A stretch of 51,061 bases of DNA from Ruminococcus sp. (GCA_029062165.1 JAIDQQ010000002.1:1-51061), one strand, 5' to 3'. Shown: positions 6,302 through 14,902, counted from the first letter of the stretch. The notes: generated by a model not told the origin, from the sequence alone. Program-made: numbers and translations.

Positions 6302-9076
6302 ATGACGGATAAAGAACAGAAAAAATTTGCTAAAGATTTCGTTGAAAGGTGGAGCGGTAAAGGTTACGAAAAAGGCGAAAGTCAGATATTCTGGATTGAT
6401 TTACTGCAAAATGTCTACGGTGTGGACAATATTTCCGAATTTATTACTTTTGAGGAACAGGTAAAACTTGATCATACGTCATTTATTGACGGCTACATTG
6501 AGGCTACACACGTACTTATTGAACAGAAAAGTTTAGGTAAAGACCTCCGAAAAGGTATTCCGCAATCTGATGGCTCTTTTCTTACTCCTTATCAACAGGC
6601 GGTAAGATATTCTGCGGTATTGCCGTATTCCCGACGACCTCGCTGGATAATTACTTGCAACTTTTCTGAGTTTCTCATTTACGATATGGAAAAACCTAAT
6701 TCCGAACCGGAACAGATTTTATTAAAAGATTTATCTAAAGAATACTACCGGCTACAGTTTCTTGTCAATACTGAAAGCGAACACATCAGAAAAGAAACTG
6801 ACATTTCCTTGAAAGCCGGTGAAATCGTCGGAAAATTATACGATAAACTCCTTGAACAGTACGAAAATCCACAGGATTCTGAAACGTTGAAATATTTGAA
6901 TATACTTTGTGTCCGATTGGTATTCTGCTTTTATGCCGAACATTCCGACGTTTTCAGTCGCCTGATGTTTCACGACTATCTGAAAAATATTCCGGTCAAC
7001 AAGTGGCACAGAGAGTTAAAAAATTTGTTTAAAATGCTGAATACTCCGATTGAAGACCGTGACCGTTACGATGACCCTGAACTTCTTGCATTTCCGTATG
7101 TCAACGGCGGACTTTTCGCTGATGATAATATTATTATTCCGTCATTTTCGAAGGAAATCAAGCAAATTATACTCGATAGTGCCGGTTTTGACTGGTCTGC
7201 AATCTCGCCGACTATTTTCGGTGCGGTTTTTGAATCCACGCTGAATCCTGATACCCGACGTTCCGGCGGTATGCACTATACAAGTATTGAAAATATCCAT
7301 AAGGTTATTGACCCTCTTTTCCTCGACAATTTGACCGCTGAACTCGAAGAAATCAAGGCTCTTAAGACTAAAAAAGCCCGTGAAAACAGATTGAACGAAT
7401 ATCGCCGGAAACTCGCCGGTCTTACGTTTCTTGACCCTGCCTGTGGTTCGGGAAATTTCCTGACGGAAACTTATTTGTCGCTCCGGAAGCTCGAAAATGA
7501 AGCAATTAAACAGCTTGTTGTAATCGACGGTCAGGTTTACGGACAATCCATGCTTTCCGCCGATTTGAAGCCTGTCATGGTGTCAATCGGTCAGTTTTAC
7601 GGTATCGAAATCAACGATTTTGCGGTATCTGTCGCAAAAACGGCGTTATGGATTGCCGAGCATCAGATGTTAAAGCAGACGGAAGAAATTATGCAGATTA
7701 GTCTCGACTTTCTCCCCCTGAAAAGTTACGCAAATATCGTTGAGGGAAATTCTCTCCGGCTTGACTGGTCAGAAGTCGTTCCGAAAGAAAAATTATCCTA
7801 TATCATGGGGAATCCGCCATTTGTAGGACATCAAATGAGAAGTAAATCACAAATTAATGATATGGAAATTGCATTTTATGATTTGACTAAACATGGAAAA
7901 CTTGATTATGTTTGTTGTTGGTATAATAAGGCAACTGATTTAATGATTAACACTAATATAAAAACTGCTTTTGTTTCAACAAATTCAATTATACAAGGTG
8001 AACAAGTGCCTATACTTTGGAAGTTTTTATTTGAAAAAGGTGTTGAGATACAATTTGCATATCAGTCATTTATATGGGATAGTGAAACTACTTCAAAAGC
8101 ACACGTTCACTGTGTAATTATCGGATTTACTGCAAAAAAAATAAACAGTCAGAAATTATTATATAGTAATGGAAGACTTTCAAAAGTTAATCATATAAAT
8201 GGTTATTTGATAGGTGCAGATGATTTATTTATTAAATCAAGAGGAAAATGTTTAACTAAAGGATTTCCTGAAATGACAAAAGGAAGTCAGCCAACAGACG
8301 GCGGAAATTTACTTCTTTCTTCCGAGGAAAGAGAAGAACTTATAAAAAAAGAACCCATTTCTGAAAAATGGATTCATAGATTTATGACAAGTGATGATTA
8401 TATCAATAATAAATATAGATATTGTTTATGGTTGGTTGATGTTAAAGCGACGGATTTAAGAAAATGCCCATTAATAATTAAAAGATTGGAAAAAATACGT
8501 GAGTTACGACTTAAAAGCCCTACAAAATCCGTTCAGAAAGATGCACAAACTCCATATTTATTTACACAACGTCGACAGCCAAAAGAATCTTATATGGTTA
8601 TTCCGAGAGTTTCTTCAGAAAAAAGAAAGTATATACCAATGGGATTTCTTTCACCTGACATTATAGCAAGTGATAGACTTCAATTTATATCACCATGTTC
8701 ATTATTCATGTTTGGTGTTCTTACCTCTAATGTCCATATGGCATGGACAAAAATTGTTTGTGGACGGCTTGAAATGAGATATAACTATTCACCGGCAGTA
8801 TATAATAATTTCCCGTTTCCTGAACCTACGCCGGAGCAGGTGAAGAAAATTGAACTCACCGCACAGGGCATACTTGACGCAAGAAATCTATATCCGGACT
8901 GCTCACTTGCCGATTTATATGACCCTCTTACAATGCCACCGGAATTAATAAAGGCTCACCAGAAAAACGATTTGGCAGTTATGGAGGCTTACGGTTTCGA
9001 CAGGAAAATAACAGAATCAGAATGTGTGGCGGAACTTATGAAGATGTATCAGAAACTGACAAAGGAGAAGAAATAA
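6302..9076 (+). CDS. MmeI-like single-chain restriction-modification enzyme (type IIL/IIG)
   Basis: A 924-residue protein combining nuclease, N6-adenine methyltransferase and target recognition, about the length of MmeI. The N-terminal endonuclease domain has a D-x10-E-x-K motif (Asp63, Glu74, Lys76 in FIDGYIEATHVLIEQK). A helical linker follows. Methyltransferase motif I is FLDPACGSGNF (about 376-386) and catalytic motif IV is NPPF (about 503-506). The C-terminal third (about 510-830) is the target-recognition region. DNA for that region (about 7827-8800) is clearly more AT-rich than the flanking parts of the same gene, suggesting exchange of the specificity domain. The stop codon overlaps the AbiH start by one base. 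I found no separate methylase, specificity subunit or BREX gene. Confidence 0.88.
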   Translation: MTDKEQKKFAKDFVERWSGKGYEKGESQIFWIDLLQNVYGVDNISEFITFEEQVKLDHTSFIDGYIEATHVLIEQKSLGKDLRKGIPQSDGSFLTPYQQAVRYSAVLPYSRRPRWIITCNFSEFLIYDMEKPNSEPEQILLKDLSKEYYRLQFLVNTESEHIRKETDISLKAGEIVGKLYDKLLEQYENPQDSETLKYLNILCVRLVFCFYAEHSDVFSRLMFHDYLKNIPVNKWHRELKNLFKMLNTPIEDRDRYDDPELLAFPYVNGGLFADDNIIIPSFSKEIKQIILDSAGFDWSAISPTIFGAVFESTLNPDTRRSGGMHYTSIENIHKVIDPLFLDNLTAELEEIKALKTKKARENRLNEYRRKLAGLTFLDPACGSGNFLTETYLSLRKLENEAIKQLVVIDGQVYGQSMLSADLKPVMVSIGQFYGIEINDFAVSVAKTALWIAEHQMLKQTEEIMQISLDFLPLKSYANIVEGNSLRLDWSEVVPKEKLSYIMGNPPFVGHQMRSKSQINDMEIAFYDLTKHGKLDYVCCWYNKATDLMINTNIKTAFVSTNSIIQGEQVPILWKFLFEKGVEIQFAYQSFIWDSETTSKAHVHCVIIGFTAKKINSQKLLYSNGRLSKVNHINGYLIGADDLFIKSRGKCLTKGFPEMTKGSQPTDGGNLLLSSEEREELIKKEPISEKWIHRFMTSDDYINNKYRYCLWLVDVKATDLRKCPLIIKRLEKIRELRLKSPTKSVQKDAQTPYLFTQRRQPKESYMVIPRVSSEKRKYIPMGFLSPDIIASDRLQFISPCSLFMFGVLTSNVHMAWTKIVCGRLEMRYNYSPAVYNNFPFPEPTPEQVKKIELTAQGILDARNLYPDCSLADLYDPLTMPPELIKAHQKNDLAVMEAYGFDRKITESECVAELMKMYQKLTKEKK

Positions 9077-10152
9077 TGGATTTTATCAACAATATTTTAG
9101 TTATAGGAAATGGATTTGATTTAGCACACAAATTACCAACAACTTATGGAGATTTTCTTAAATTTGTTCAGAATTTTCAGGAATATCAAAAAGGTAATAT
9201 GTCACAAGATAACACTTTTTATACTTATTTCAAGAAGTTACAGGAAGAAAAAATCGAGATTTTTAATGAAATAAATGCATTAGTATCTAATAACTTTTGG
9301 TTTATACATTTTATTAGCATTTTTGAAGAAAGATGTAGCGAAGGAAAAACAGGGTGGATTGACTTTGAAAGTGAAATTTCAACAGTTATTCAGCATTTTG
9401 ATGGTGAACGACTAAGGCTTAAAAATAAATCATCTACTTCAAAGCCAATTACAAATATAAAACAGTTATCAAATGCTTTATTTGAATCGAATTTTAGTCC
9501 TGATAATTATAAAAAGTTTAAATGTAAATTATATGAAGATTTAAATAGATTAACAAGATGTTTGGAAATATATCTTAGCAATTATATTAAAACAGATTCG
9601 TGTCAGAAACTTGATATAATAAAGAATTTACAAATTGATGGAGTCATTTCATTTAACTATACAAATACATTTGAAGTGGTTTATGGTAAAATTTTTCCAG
9701 ATGTAAAATATGATTATATTCATGGAAAAGCAAAGATTGATGGTAATATTGATAATTGTAATTTAGTCTTAGGTATTGATGAATATCTTCAAGGCGAACA
9801 GAGAGATAAAGATAATGAATTTATTCAGTTCAAAAAATTTTTTCAAAGAATATATAAAGGAACTGGTAGTCGATATATAGACTGGCTTGATGACCTAAAT
9901 TTACTTGATTACATTGATAACAAACGAGGTTTAAATATTTATGTATATGGTCATTCCTTAGATGTGACTGATGCGGATATTTTTAGGCGAATTATTTTAA
10001 CTAAAGGTGCAAAAACACATATTTTTTATCATAATCAAACTGCACTGAGCAACCAGATAGCAAATTTAGTAAAGATTATTGGAGAAGAAAAATTAATACA
10101 GTTTACTTATGAAAGCAAACGAAAAATAGAATTTGTTTCTGTGTATCAATAA
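9076..10152 (+). CDS. AbiH-family abortive infection protein
   Basis: A 358-residue protein whose start NNILVIGNGFDLAHKLPTTY is the hallmark of the AbiH phage-exclusion family, a nucleotide-binding-like GNGFD loop. Conserved later segments include ISFNYTNTF (about 194), YIHGK (about 219) and IYVYGHSLDVTDADI (about 295). The start ATG shares its A with the TAA of the restriction enzyme gene, so translation is likely coupled and the pair is one defence operon. The gene is AT-rich compared with the rest of the element. The molecular mechanism of AbiH proteins is not settled. A rho-independent terminator follows. Confidence 0.88.
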   Translation: MDFINNILVIGNGFDLAHKLPTTYGDFLKFVQNFQEYQKGNMSQDNTFYTYFKKLQEEKIEIFNEINALVSNNFWFIHFISIFEERCSEGKTGWIDFESEISTVIQHFDGERLRLKNKSSTSKPITNIKQLSNALFESNFSPDNYKKFKCKLYEDLNRLTRCLEIYLSNYIKTDSCQKLDIIKNLQIDGVISFNYTNTFEVVYGKIFPDVKYDYIHGKAKIDGNIDNCNLVLGIDEYLQGEQRDKDNEFIQFKKFFQRIYKGTGSRYIDWLDDLNLLDYIDNKRGLNIYVYGHSLDVTDADIFRRIILTKGAKTHIFYHNQTALSNQIANLVKIIGEEKLIQFTYESKRKIEFVSVYQ

Positions 10153-10207
10153 GATGGATTATTAAATCACAAAGTTATAACAAGATATTTAACAGTTGCA
10201 AAAAAAT

Positions 10208-10251
10208 ATGACCGATAGCAGTCAGGAATAATAATAACTGTTATCGGTCAT
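10208..10251. terminator. Bidirectional-looking terminator after abiH
   Basis: 15-bp arms (10208-10222 and 10237-10251) with one wobble pair; the core is ATGACCGATA / TATCGGTCAT. It lies between the converging abiH and AbrB-like genes. Runs of A on the left and TTTAATT on the right allow action in both directions. Confidence 0.75.
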
Positions 10252-10255
10252 TTAA

Positions 10256-10429
10256 TTAAATATGTAGTCTTTCGGCAATATCTCGGATAGCGTTGTAGAA
10301 AGTCATCTCGCGTGTCAATGATGTCAGTGGCGTGTCACCCTCACGGATACGCATAGTGCGTCTGATTTCCTTCGGGATTACAACACGACCTAAATCGTCG
10401 ATTCTTCTGACAATGCCAGTAGCTTTCAT
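10256..10429 (-). CDS. Truncated AbrB/SpoVT-type regulator, element target gene
   Basis: A 57-residue reading frame from ATG 10429 (GGAGG upstream). Residues 1-31 are a canonical AbrB swapped-hairpin start: MKATGIVRRIDDLGRVVIPK, then EIRRTMRIREG. Normal family members continue with PLEIF or PLELY and a further beta strand. Here the text switches to TPLTSLTREMTFYNAIRD, which matches the C-terminal codons of the serine recombinase at 1-57 in the same frame. So the gene appears broken at codon 31-32 by the integrated element and given a foreign tail. Whether this short form still dimerizes and binds DNA is doubtful. Confidence 0.75.
   Translation of the reverse strand: MKATGIVRRIDDLGRVVIPKEIRRTMRIREGDTPLTSLTREMTFYNAIRDIAERLHI
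10280..10336. repeat. Right copy of 57-bp direct repeat (att-like)
   Basis: Matches 1-57 with one mismatch, in the same orientation; partial identity continues to 10349. It encodes the tail of the truncated AbrB-like protein and marks the right boundary of the element, with the crossover most likely near GACACGCC (10332-10339 region). Confidence 0.85.
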
Positions 10430-10525
10430 ATATAATATCCTCCAATGAATAATTTTATTTGGATTTGTGAGAATATTATTTGCCGTATTTTTTCAAATAT
10501 TCGTTAAATTTTTATGAGAACAGAT

Positions 10526-11161
10526 TTAAAATACGCTTTTTCTACGGTAATCTGTAATGTCACTGCCTAACATTCCATAAAGTTCCGGTACTGTCAGTTT
10601 TTTGTTTTTCAGTGAAAGAAGTTCAGCATCAGTAACGCCGATAAATTCTATGAAATCAACTTTACCGTTTGGTGTGTCTATGCTTTTTACTTTAGTATCT
10701 GAAACTGTTATAAAACCGGTAAGCAATGACTTCTGATAATAGTCGATACCTGTTTTCTGACCTGTATAAATGTATTCGTTTTCCTGAAAAAGTTCACCTG
10801 AATTGAAAGTTATTTTTGCAATCTGCTGTAGTATTCCTACAATACATCTGATTTCATTTTCTTCATTTTGCTTGTCATAACAGTCTTTTTTCAGTCTTAA
10901 GGTAAACTCCATACCATATCCGCTGTATTCCGGATATTCTGTTTCTTTTTCGTAAAGTTCAGTCAGACCAAATGTTACAAAATGCCAGTAGTCGCCACCA
11001 TCGTATATGCTTATACCGTCAAGAGGGTCATTTCCGCCGAGGCTGTACGGAATAATTGTACGGTAATGTTTCGGATTATCCTGATTAGGATAAATTTCTG
11101 TAAATGCTTTTTCAATAGCTTCCCAGCCGGATAACTCTGATTCTTCTTCTGATAGATTCAT
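10526..11161 (-). CDS. Suppressor-of-fused (SUFU) domain protein
   Basis: A 211-residue cytoplasmic protein of the SUFU family, which in bacteria often serves as an immunity protein in polymorphic-toxin loci. Family features: GWEAIEKAFTEIYPNQDNPKH near the start, then IIPYSLGGNDPLDGISIYDG, YWHFVTFGLTELYEKE and GYGMEFTLRLKK, followed by a C-terminal part with GVTDAELLSLKN. I place the start at ATG 11161, which has GGAG ten bases upstream. The ATG at 11182 lies only about six bases after the predicted transcription start and has no ribosome site. No toxin gene is adjacent. It shares its promoter style with the DUF4261 gene beside it. Confidence 0.85.
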   Translation of the reverse strand: MNLSEEESELSGWEAIEKAFTEIYPNQDNPKHYRTIIPYSLGGNDPLDGISIYDGGDYWHFVTFGLTELYEKETEYPEYSGYGMEFTLRLKKDCYDKQNEENEIRCIVGILQQIAKITFNSGELFQENEYIYTGQKTGIDYYQKSLLTGFITVSDTKVKSIDTPNGKVDFIEFIGVTDAELLSLKNKKLTVPELYGMLGSDITDYRRKSVF

Positions 11162-11194
11162 TTTATTATTACTCCATTTCATATTAATATTTTG

Positions 11195-11223
11195 ATTATA
11201 TCATATATTCAGTAAAAAATCAA
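11195..11223 (-). promoter_or_regulatory. Promoter of SUFU gene (cassette copy B)
   Basis: Minus strand TTGATT (11223-11218), 17-bp spacer, TATAAT (11200-11195). The surrounding 30 bases (11207-11236) match the recombinase cassette at 28 of 30 positions; the terminator part is missing here. Confidence 0.78.
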
Positions 11224-11236
11224 TTGTCATATTATA
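11207..11236 (-). repeat. Copy B (partial) of the terminator-promoter cassette
   Basis: Thirty bases matching 1841-1870 with two mismatches. It covers the -35 and spacer of the SUFU promoter but not the hairpin found in copies A and C. Confidence 0.7.
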
Positions 11237-11309
11237 TAAAATATTCCTTAAAATAATGTCAATATATGGTCTGAAAAAATCATTATTCTATCAGATTTAT
11301 TTTTTTACT

Positions 11310-12143
11310 TTAAGTATCATTTCTGACACCTGAAGCGTATCTGCTCATATTGACATCAATAACTTCTCTGACAGGCTGTATCAATGAATCTTCATACTGC
11401 AACTTCCATTTTATATCTGAACTCATAACATCTTCGGAAATACCGTCAATTGTATCGCCGGATTTAATGGGATTGTCATTTTCATAAATATATGAAAGTA
11501 AATTATAAGCATGATTTACAACTGTATCAGGGTTCATATCGTGAAAATGATATTGCAAATCTGACATAGCTAATGTACTCATGCCGATAGTATCAATCAA
11601 CATATCGTCCGTACCCTGTATATTAAAAAATCTTACATTTACAGCATAATATATAAAACGGCTCTCCTTTGGTACTGAACAATCAAGTATTGCCTCTCTC
11701 GTAAACATTTTTTTAGATGTTTCAAATACAACAGCTTTACATTCCGGATATAGTTCAGCAAGTGCCTCTATGTAATCTACAAGCATTTCTGCTCTGTCTT
11801 TATAGTATAATCCTGATGCCATAAAATCTGTTGCTATAACCTGATATTTACATTTTTCCAGAATCTCCATACCGTCCGGACAATCCCATAACTGACCGGC
11901 AGATATTTCATCCATAACAGGTTTTTCAATTTTAACACAGTCCATAATCATAAGCTGTACCGGAATATTCTTATTTTCTTTTTCACAATGAATACTATAT
12001 TTTTCAGGTGAAAACCCTGCAACCTTTTCATTATAACAAAAACAATCGGTCTTACCAAGATGTTTATTCATAACATTCTCCATATGCTGTTTATCAGGCA
12101 TATCGCAAATTTTTTCCATTAATAAATGTACTATAAAAACCAT
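11310..12143 (-). CDS. DUF4261 domain protein
   Basis: A 277-residue protein with the DUF4261 signature toward its C-terminus: VVNHAYNLLSYIYENDNPIK, then DTIDGIS and WKLQYEDSLIQPVREVIDVN. No signal peptide. The start chosen is ATG 12143, with AAGGAG ten bases upstream; the upstream ATG at 12164 lies about eight bases after the predicted transcription start and overlaps that ribosome site. DUF4261 proteins are uncharacterised and often sit among SUFU or Imm-type genes, so an immunity-like role is a guess. Transcribed toward the SUFU gene from its own promoter. Confidence 0.82.
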   Translation of the reverse strand: MVFIVHLLMEKICDMPDKQHMENVMNKHLGKTDCFCYNEKVAGFSPEKYSIHCEKENKNIPVQLMIMDCVKIEKPVMDEISAGQLWDCPDGMEILEKCKYQVIATDFMASGLYYKDRAEMLVDYIEALAELYPECKAVVFETSKKMFTREAILDCSVPKESRFIYYAVNVRFFNIQGTDDMLIDTIGMSTLAMSDLQYHFHDMNPDTVVNHAYNLLSYIYENDNPIKSGDTIDGISEDVMSSDIKWKLQYEDSLIQPVREVIDVNMSRYASGVRNDT

Positions 12144-12178
12144 TACTGAATATCTCCTTTTCATTTCAGATTTATTTT

Positions 12179-12207
12179 ATTATAGCATATATTTAAGAAA
12201 AAGTAAA
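12179..12207 (-). promoter_or_regulatory. Promoter of DUF4261 gene (cassette copy C)
   Basis: Minus strand TTTACT (12207-12202), 17-bp spacer, TATAAT (12184-12179). It lies in the 342-bp gap 12144-12485 that also holds the cassette copy and, further right, the promoter of the plus-strand glycosyltransferase. I see no gene in the rest of that gap. Confidence 0.72.
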
Positions 12208-12258
12208 TTGTCATATTATACAAAAAACAGGTACAATTATTTGGATATACCTGTTATA
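12191..12258 (-). repeat. Copy C of the terminator-promoter cassette
   Basis: 68 bp aligned gap-free to 1841-1908 (59 identical). The hairpin arms ACAGGTA/TACCTGT and A-tract are kept although no minus-strand gene lies upstream to need termination, which suggests the block was copied as a unit. Confidence 0.78.
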
Positions 12259-12369
12259 TAATAAATCAAACCGGCAATAGCTGAAGACAGCAATAAATAT
12301 CAATTTTCAAAAAAAATCTCTCTCTGAATTGTTTATTTATATAATTCTTTATTTTTTTTACTTTGACTA

Positions 12370-12398
12370 TTGACCTTTTTTAAAATATACGCTATAAT
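12370..12398 (+). promoter_or_regulatory. Promoter of orphan glycosyltransferase
   Basis: TTGACC (12370-12375), 17-bp spacer, TATAAT (12393-12398), 88 bases before the start codon. Confidence 0.75.
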
Positions 12399-12485
12399 AA
12401 ATAAGGACACTTAAAAAAATGTTGATTTGCATTTTCTTAAACTGACAAAATTTAATAAAAATTATAAAATTAAGGAGACTAAATA

Positions 12486-13601
12486 ATGAATGAAAATTGT
12501 CCTTTAGTAACAATTATTATTCCCGTTTATTGCGGAGAAAAATATCTCGAAACATTATTCAAAAATCTCAAGGAATTGGTTTATGAAAACCTTGAATTTA
12601 TCTTTATAGATGATTGCAGTAAAGACAATTCATTGAAACTTCTTGAAGAATTTTCACGTGAAATGCCTGATTGCAGAGTTATAGCAAATGAAAAAAATAT
12701 GGGTGTTTCATATTCTCGTAATGAGGCCTTGAAAATAGCAAACGGCAAATATTTGTTTATGCTTGATTGTGACGATATATTTTCTAAAGAAATAGTTACG
12801 GAGTGTGTTTCACAGGCAGAAAAAATGTGTTCAGATGCAGTGCTTTATAATGTTGTCGACATCAATCCGGATGGTAGTCTTCGTAATGATAGGGGTTTAT
12901 CATATGATAAAGACATCTATGAAAAAACAGAAATCAGAAAAGTCATTGCCAAAACATTTGGAATATCTTTTCTTGAGTTATATGCATATTTAACCGGAAA
13001 ACGTGGTGCAAAAGAAGATAAGGGACATACAGGACCTTGGAGAATGATGTATAAAACAAGTGTTATTCGTCAGAATCATCTGAAATATTGTGAAAATTTA
13101 CGTATTGGTGAGGATACTTGTTTTACTAATGAATATCTTGGTTTTTGTGATAAAATAAATATTCTAAGAAAAAATTTATATTTTTTGGTGATTCACGAAG
13201 ATTCCACAACTGGTCAGTATATCGGAAGATATAAAGAAAATGTTGACCAAAAAGTTAAACTATATAGAGAGAAGCTGGCATTAACCAAAAGAATTTCCAA
13301 AAAAAGAAATATGGATATTTCTAAAGTATGGGGTGGAGAATGTATTCTTTCGTCCGTTCAACTGGCAGTCCTGATTGCACAGGATAAAGAATTATCTTTG
13401 AAAGAAAAAGTAAGATGGTTGAAAAAATATCAGTCAGACCCTGTTGTCCAGATGATATGGAAAAAATTGCCTTTCAGAAAACTTATGGATAATTTTTCAA
13501 TTAAGACAATTCCTATTATTATGATAAAATTAAATTTATTATCATTAGTTATATTATCTGTACAGATATTAAATAAATTTGGATTCAGTATTAAAGAATG
13601 A
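12486..13601 (+). CDS. Family 2 glycosyltransferase
   Basis: A 371-residue GT-A fold glycosyltransferase that would transfer a sugar from a nucleotide donor onto a surface glycan or lipid acceptor. The start region PLVTIIIPVYCGEKYLETLF and the IFIDDCSKDNS motif (about 39-49) bind the nucleotide. YLFMLDCDDIF (about 95-105) carries the DxD-like metal site. The C-terminal third is basic and may be membrane-associated, with no clear transmembrane helix. AAGGAG precedes the ATG. It stands alone, with its own promoter and terminator, about 23 kb from the polysaccharide operon; the substrate is unknown. Confidence 0.85.
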   Translation: MNENCPLVTIIIPVYCGEKYLETLFKNLKELVYENLEFIFIDDCSKDNSLKLLEEFSREMPDCRVIANEKNMGVSYSRNEALKIANGKYLFMLDCDDIFSKEIVTECVSQAEKMCSDAVLYNVVDINPDGSLRNDRGLSYDKDIYEKTEIRKVIAKTFGISFLELYAYLTGKRGAKEDKGHTGPWRMMYKTSVIRQNHLKYCENLRIGEDTCFTNEYLGFCDKINILRKNLYFLVIHEDSTTGQYIGRYKENVDQKVKLYREKLALTKRISKKRNMDISKVWGGECILSSVQLAVLIAQDKELSLKEKVRWLKKYQSDPVVQMIWKKLPFRKLMDNFSIKTIPIIMIKLNLLSLVILSVQILNKFGFSIKE

Positions 13602-13631
13602 TTATATAATGCATAATTTTTAACCATAATT

Positions 13632-13676
13632 AAACTCCTCGGAATCATTGTACACGAATGTACTTCCGAGGAGTTT
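13632..13676. terminator. Terminator after glycosyltransferase
   Basis: 13-bp perfect arms AAACTCCTCGGAA (13632-13644) and TTCCGAGGAGTTT (13664-13676), followed by TATTT. It lies between the glycosyltransferase and the converging minus-strand operon. Confidence 0.8.
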
Positions 13677-13719
13677 ATTTCCGTTTACTCCGTCGGAGCA
13701 GGCAGAGGACTGATAAATA

Positions 13720-14877
13720 TTAATAGGATATATCATATACATCTTTATCGGAATAATGCCACCATTCACCCCAGTATCCGTTAAATCCGTACTCATTCAT
13801 TATATTTTCAAGCAAACGTGAATTTTCCCCTGCTTCTGCTGAAACATCACTGTAATCCCTGTCCGCAATTAAAGAAAATTCGTCAAAACCGGACGGCAGT
13901 TCAACTTCACTTCCGTCAGTATAGACAATGCCTAAATCTATTGTATTTCCTCTGCTATGACTTGTAGTACCGTTTCGAGGGTCTGCAACGTAGGTAGGGT
14001 CAGGACACACTTCCCATAATCTGTACTGTGCTTCTTCTGACCTGTATGCATCCCATACAATAATACTGAATCCTTTTTCTTTAAGTGCTTCCTGAACTTT
14101 TGCCAGTTTTTTTACTGAACCGTAACAAAGATAGGCTTCTGAATCGTCATATATTACAGTTCCGGTAAAATTGTTGGTTGTAGCGTATCGTAAATCTATT
14201 ACTGCGTCCGGAATATAATCAAGTATACGGACAAGTTCACCGTCTGTAACGTCTTCTTTGACAGTTGTTACAGTTACTGTTCTTGTCGTAGAAACTGTAT
14301 CTGAAACTAAAGCAGATGTATTTGAAATTGTGGTAGTGATAGTAGTAGCACTTAATGTTGAAGTTGTTTCGGAAGTAGTGGTTTCTGTTTCAGTAGTATT
14401 ATCGGATTTCAATGCATACTGAATATACCATTTGTTATTTATTTTTATCAGATAAATATTATAATTCAATTCTGTATCATTAATATCTACGGAAATAACT
14501 GAATTTTTATCGTCAATATTTGTATTTTTTATTTTAATATCAAATTCCGGTAATACTTCTGACTGCATAAGTTCCGAAAGAAACGGCAGATAATCTTTAA
14601 GTTTTCCAATAATTTCACTGTCTGTAATTTCATTATTTTTTTCAAATTCCGATTTTAAAATTTCCGCCTCTGACGGTTCAAGGTAATCCAGTATTCTGCT
14701 TATATCCTCATGATTGAGAACGTTTATAAATGAATCAAGTGTTTTTTCCGGATTTTCTTCATTTTTTGTTTTTTTGTCTTTACTTCTGAAAAAAAATATT
14801 CCGCATATAATTCCGGTACATATTAAAATAACTGTAATTACAATAATTATCATTTTGAATTTTTTATTATTTTTCAT
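13720..14877 (-). CDS. Membrane-anchored VanX-like D-Ala-D-Ala dipeptidase family protein
   Basis: A 385-residue protein. An N-terminal membrane anchor (about 8-30, IIIVITVILICTGIICGIFF) is followed by an external domain (about 42-155, ending NKWYIQYALKS) that is clearly related to the 154-residue product at 20281-20745. A Thr/Ser-rich linker (about 160-205) leads to a VanX-type M15D zinc peptidase domain (about 212-385). It has VIDLRYATTNNFTG, the zinc motif SHSRGNTIDL and the C-terminal EWWH. Such enzymes cleave D-Ala-D-Ala, but the external placement makes cell-wall trimming more likely than glycopeptide resistance. It is last in the kinase operon and starts at ATG 14877 behind GAGGAA. Confidence 0.87.
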   Translation of the reverse strand: MKNNKKFKMIIIVITVILICTGIICGIFFFRSKDKKTKNEENPEKTLDSFINVLNHEDISRILDYLEPSEAEILKSEFEKNNEITDSEIIGKLKDYLPFLSELMQSEVLPEFDIKIKNTNIDDKNSVISVDINDTELNYNIYLIKINNKWYIQYALKSDNTTETETTTSETTSTLSATTITTTISNTSALVSDTVSTTRTVTVTTVKEDVTDGELVRILDYIPDAVIDLRYATTNNFTGTVIYDDSEAYLCYGSVKKLAKVQEALKEKGFSIIVWDAYRSEEAQYRLWEVCPDPTYVADPRNGTTSHSRGNTIDLGIVYTDGSEVELPSGFDEFSLIADRDYSDVSAEAGENSRLLENIMNEYGFNGYWGEWWHYSDKDVYDISY

Positions 14878-14902
14878 ATAAATTCCTCATTAATATAAAA
14901 AT

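Noticed and set aside
6302..9076. BREX (PglX) or DISARM methylase
   Set aside because: No pglZ, brx or drm genes are present, and the N-terminal D-x10-E-x-K nuclease motif and length fit the MmeI-like group.
13632..13676. MITE related to 50574-50695 because both contain CTCCTCGGAA
   Set aside because: Only about ten bases are shared, and the 13632 hairpin is followed by T residues, as expected for a terminator.
13720..14877. Vancomycin-resistance VanX
   Set aside because: No vanH/vanA genes, and the enzyme is membrane-anchored with an external domain, so a wall-trimming role is more likely.
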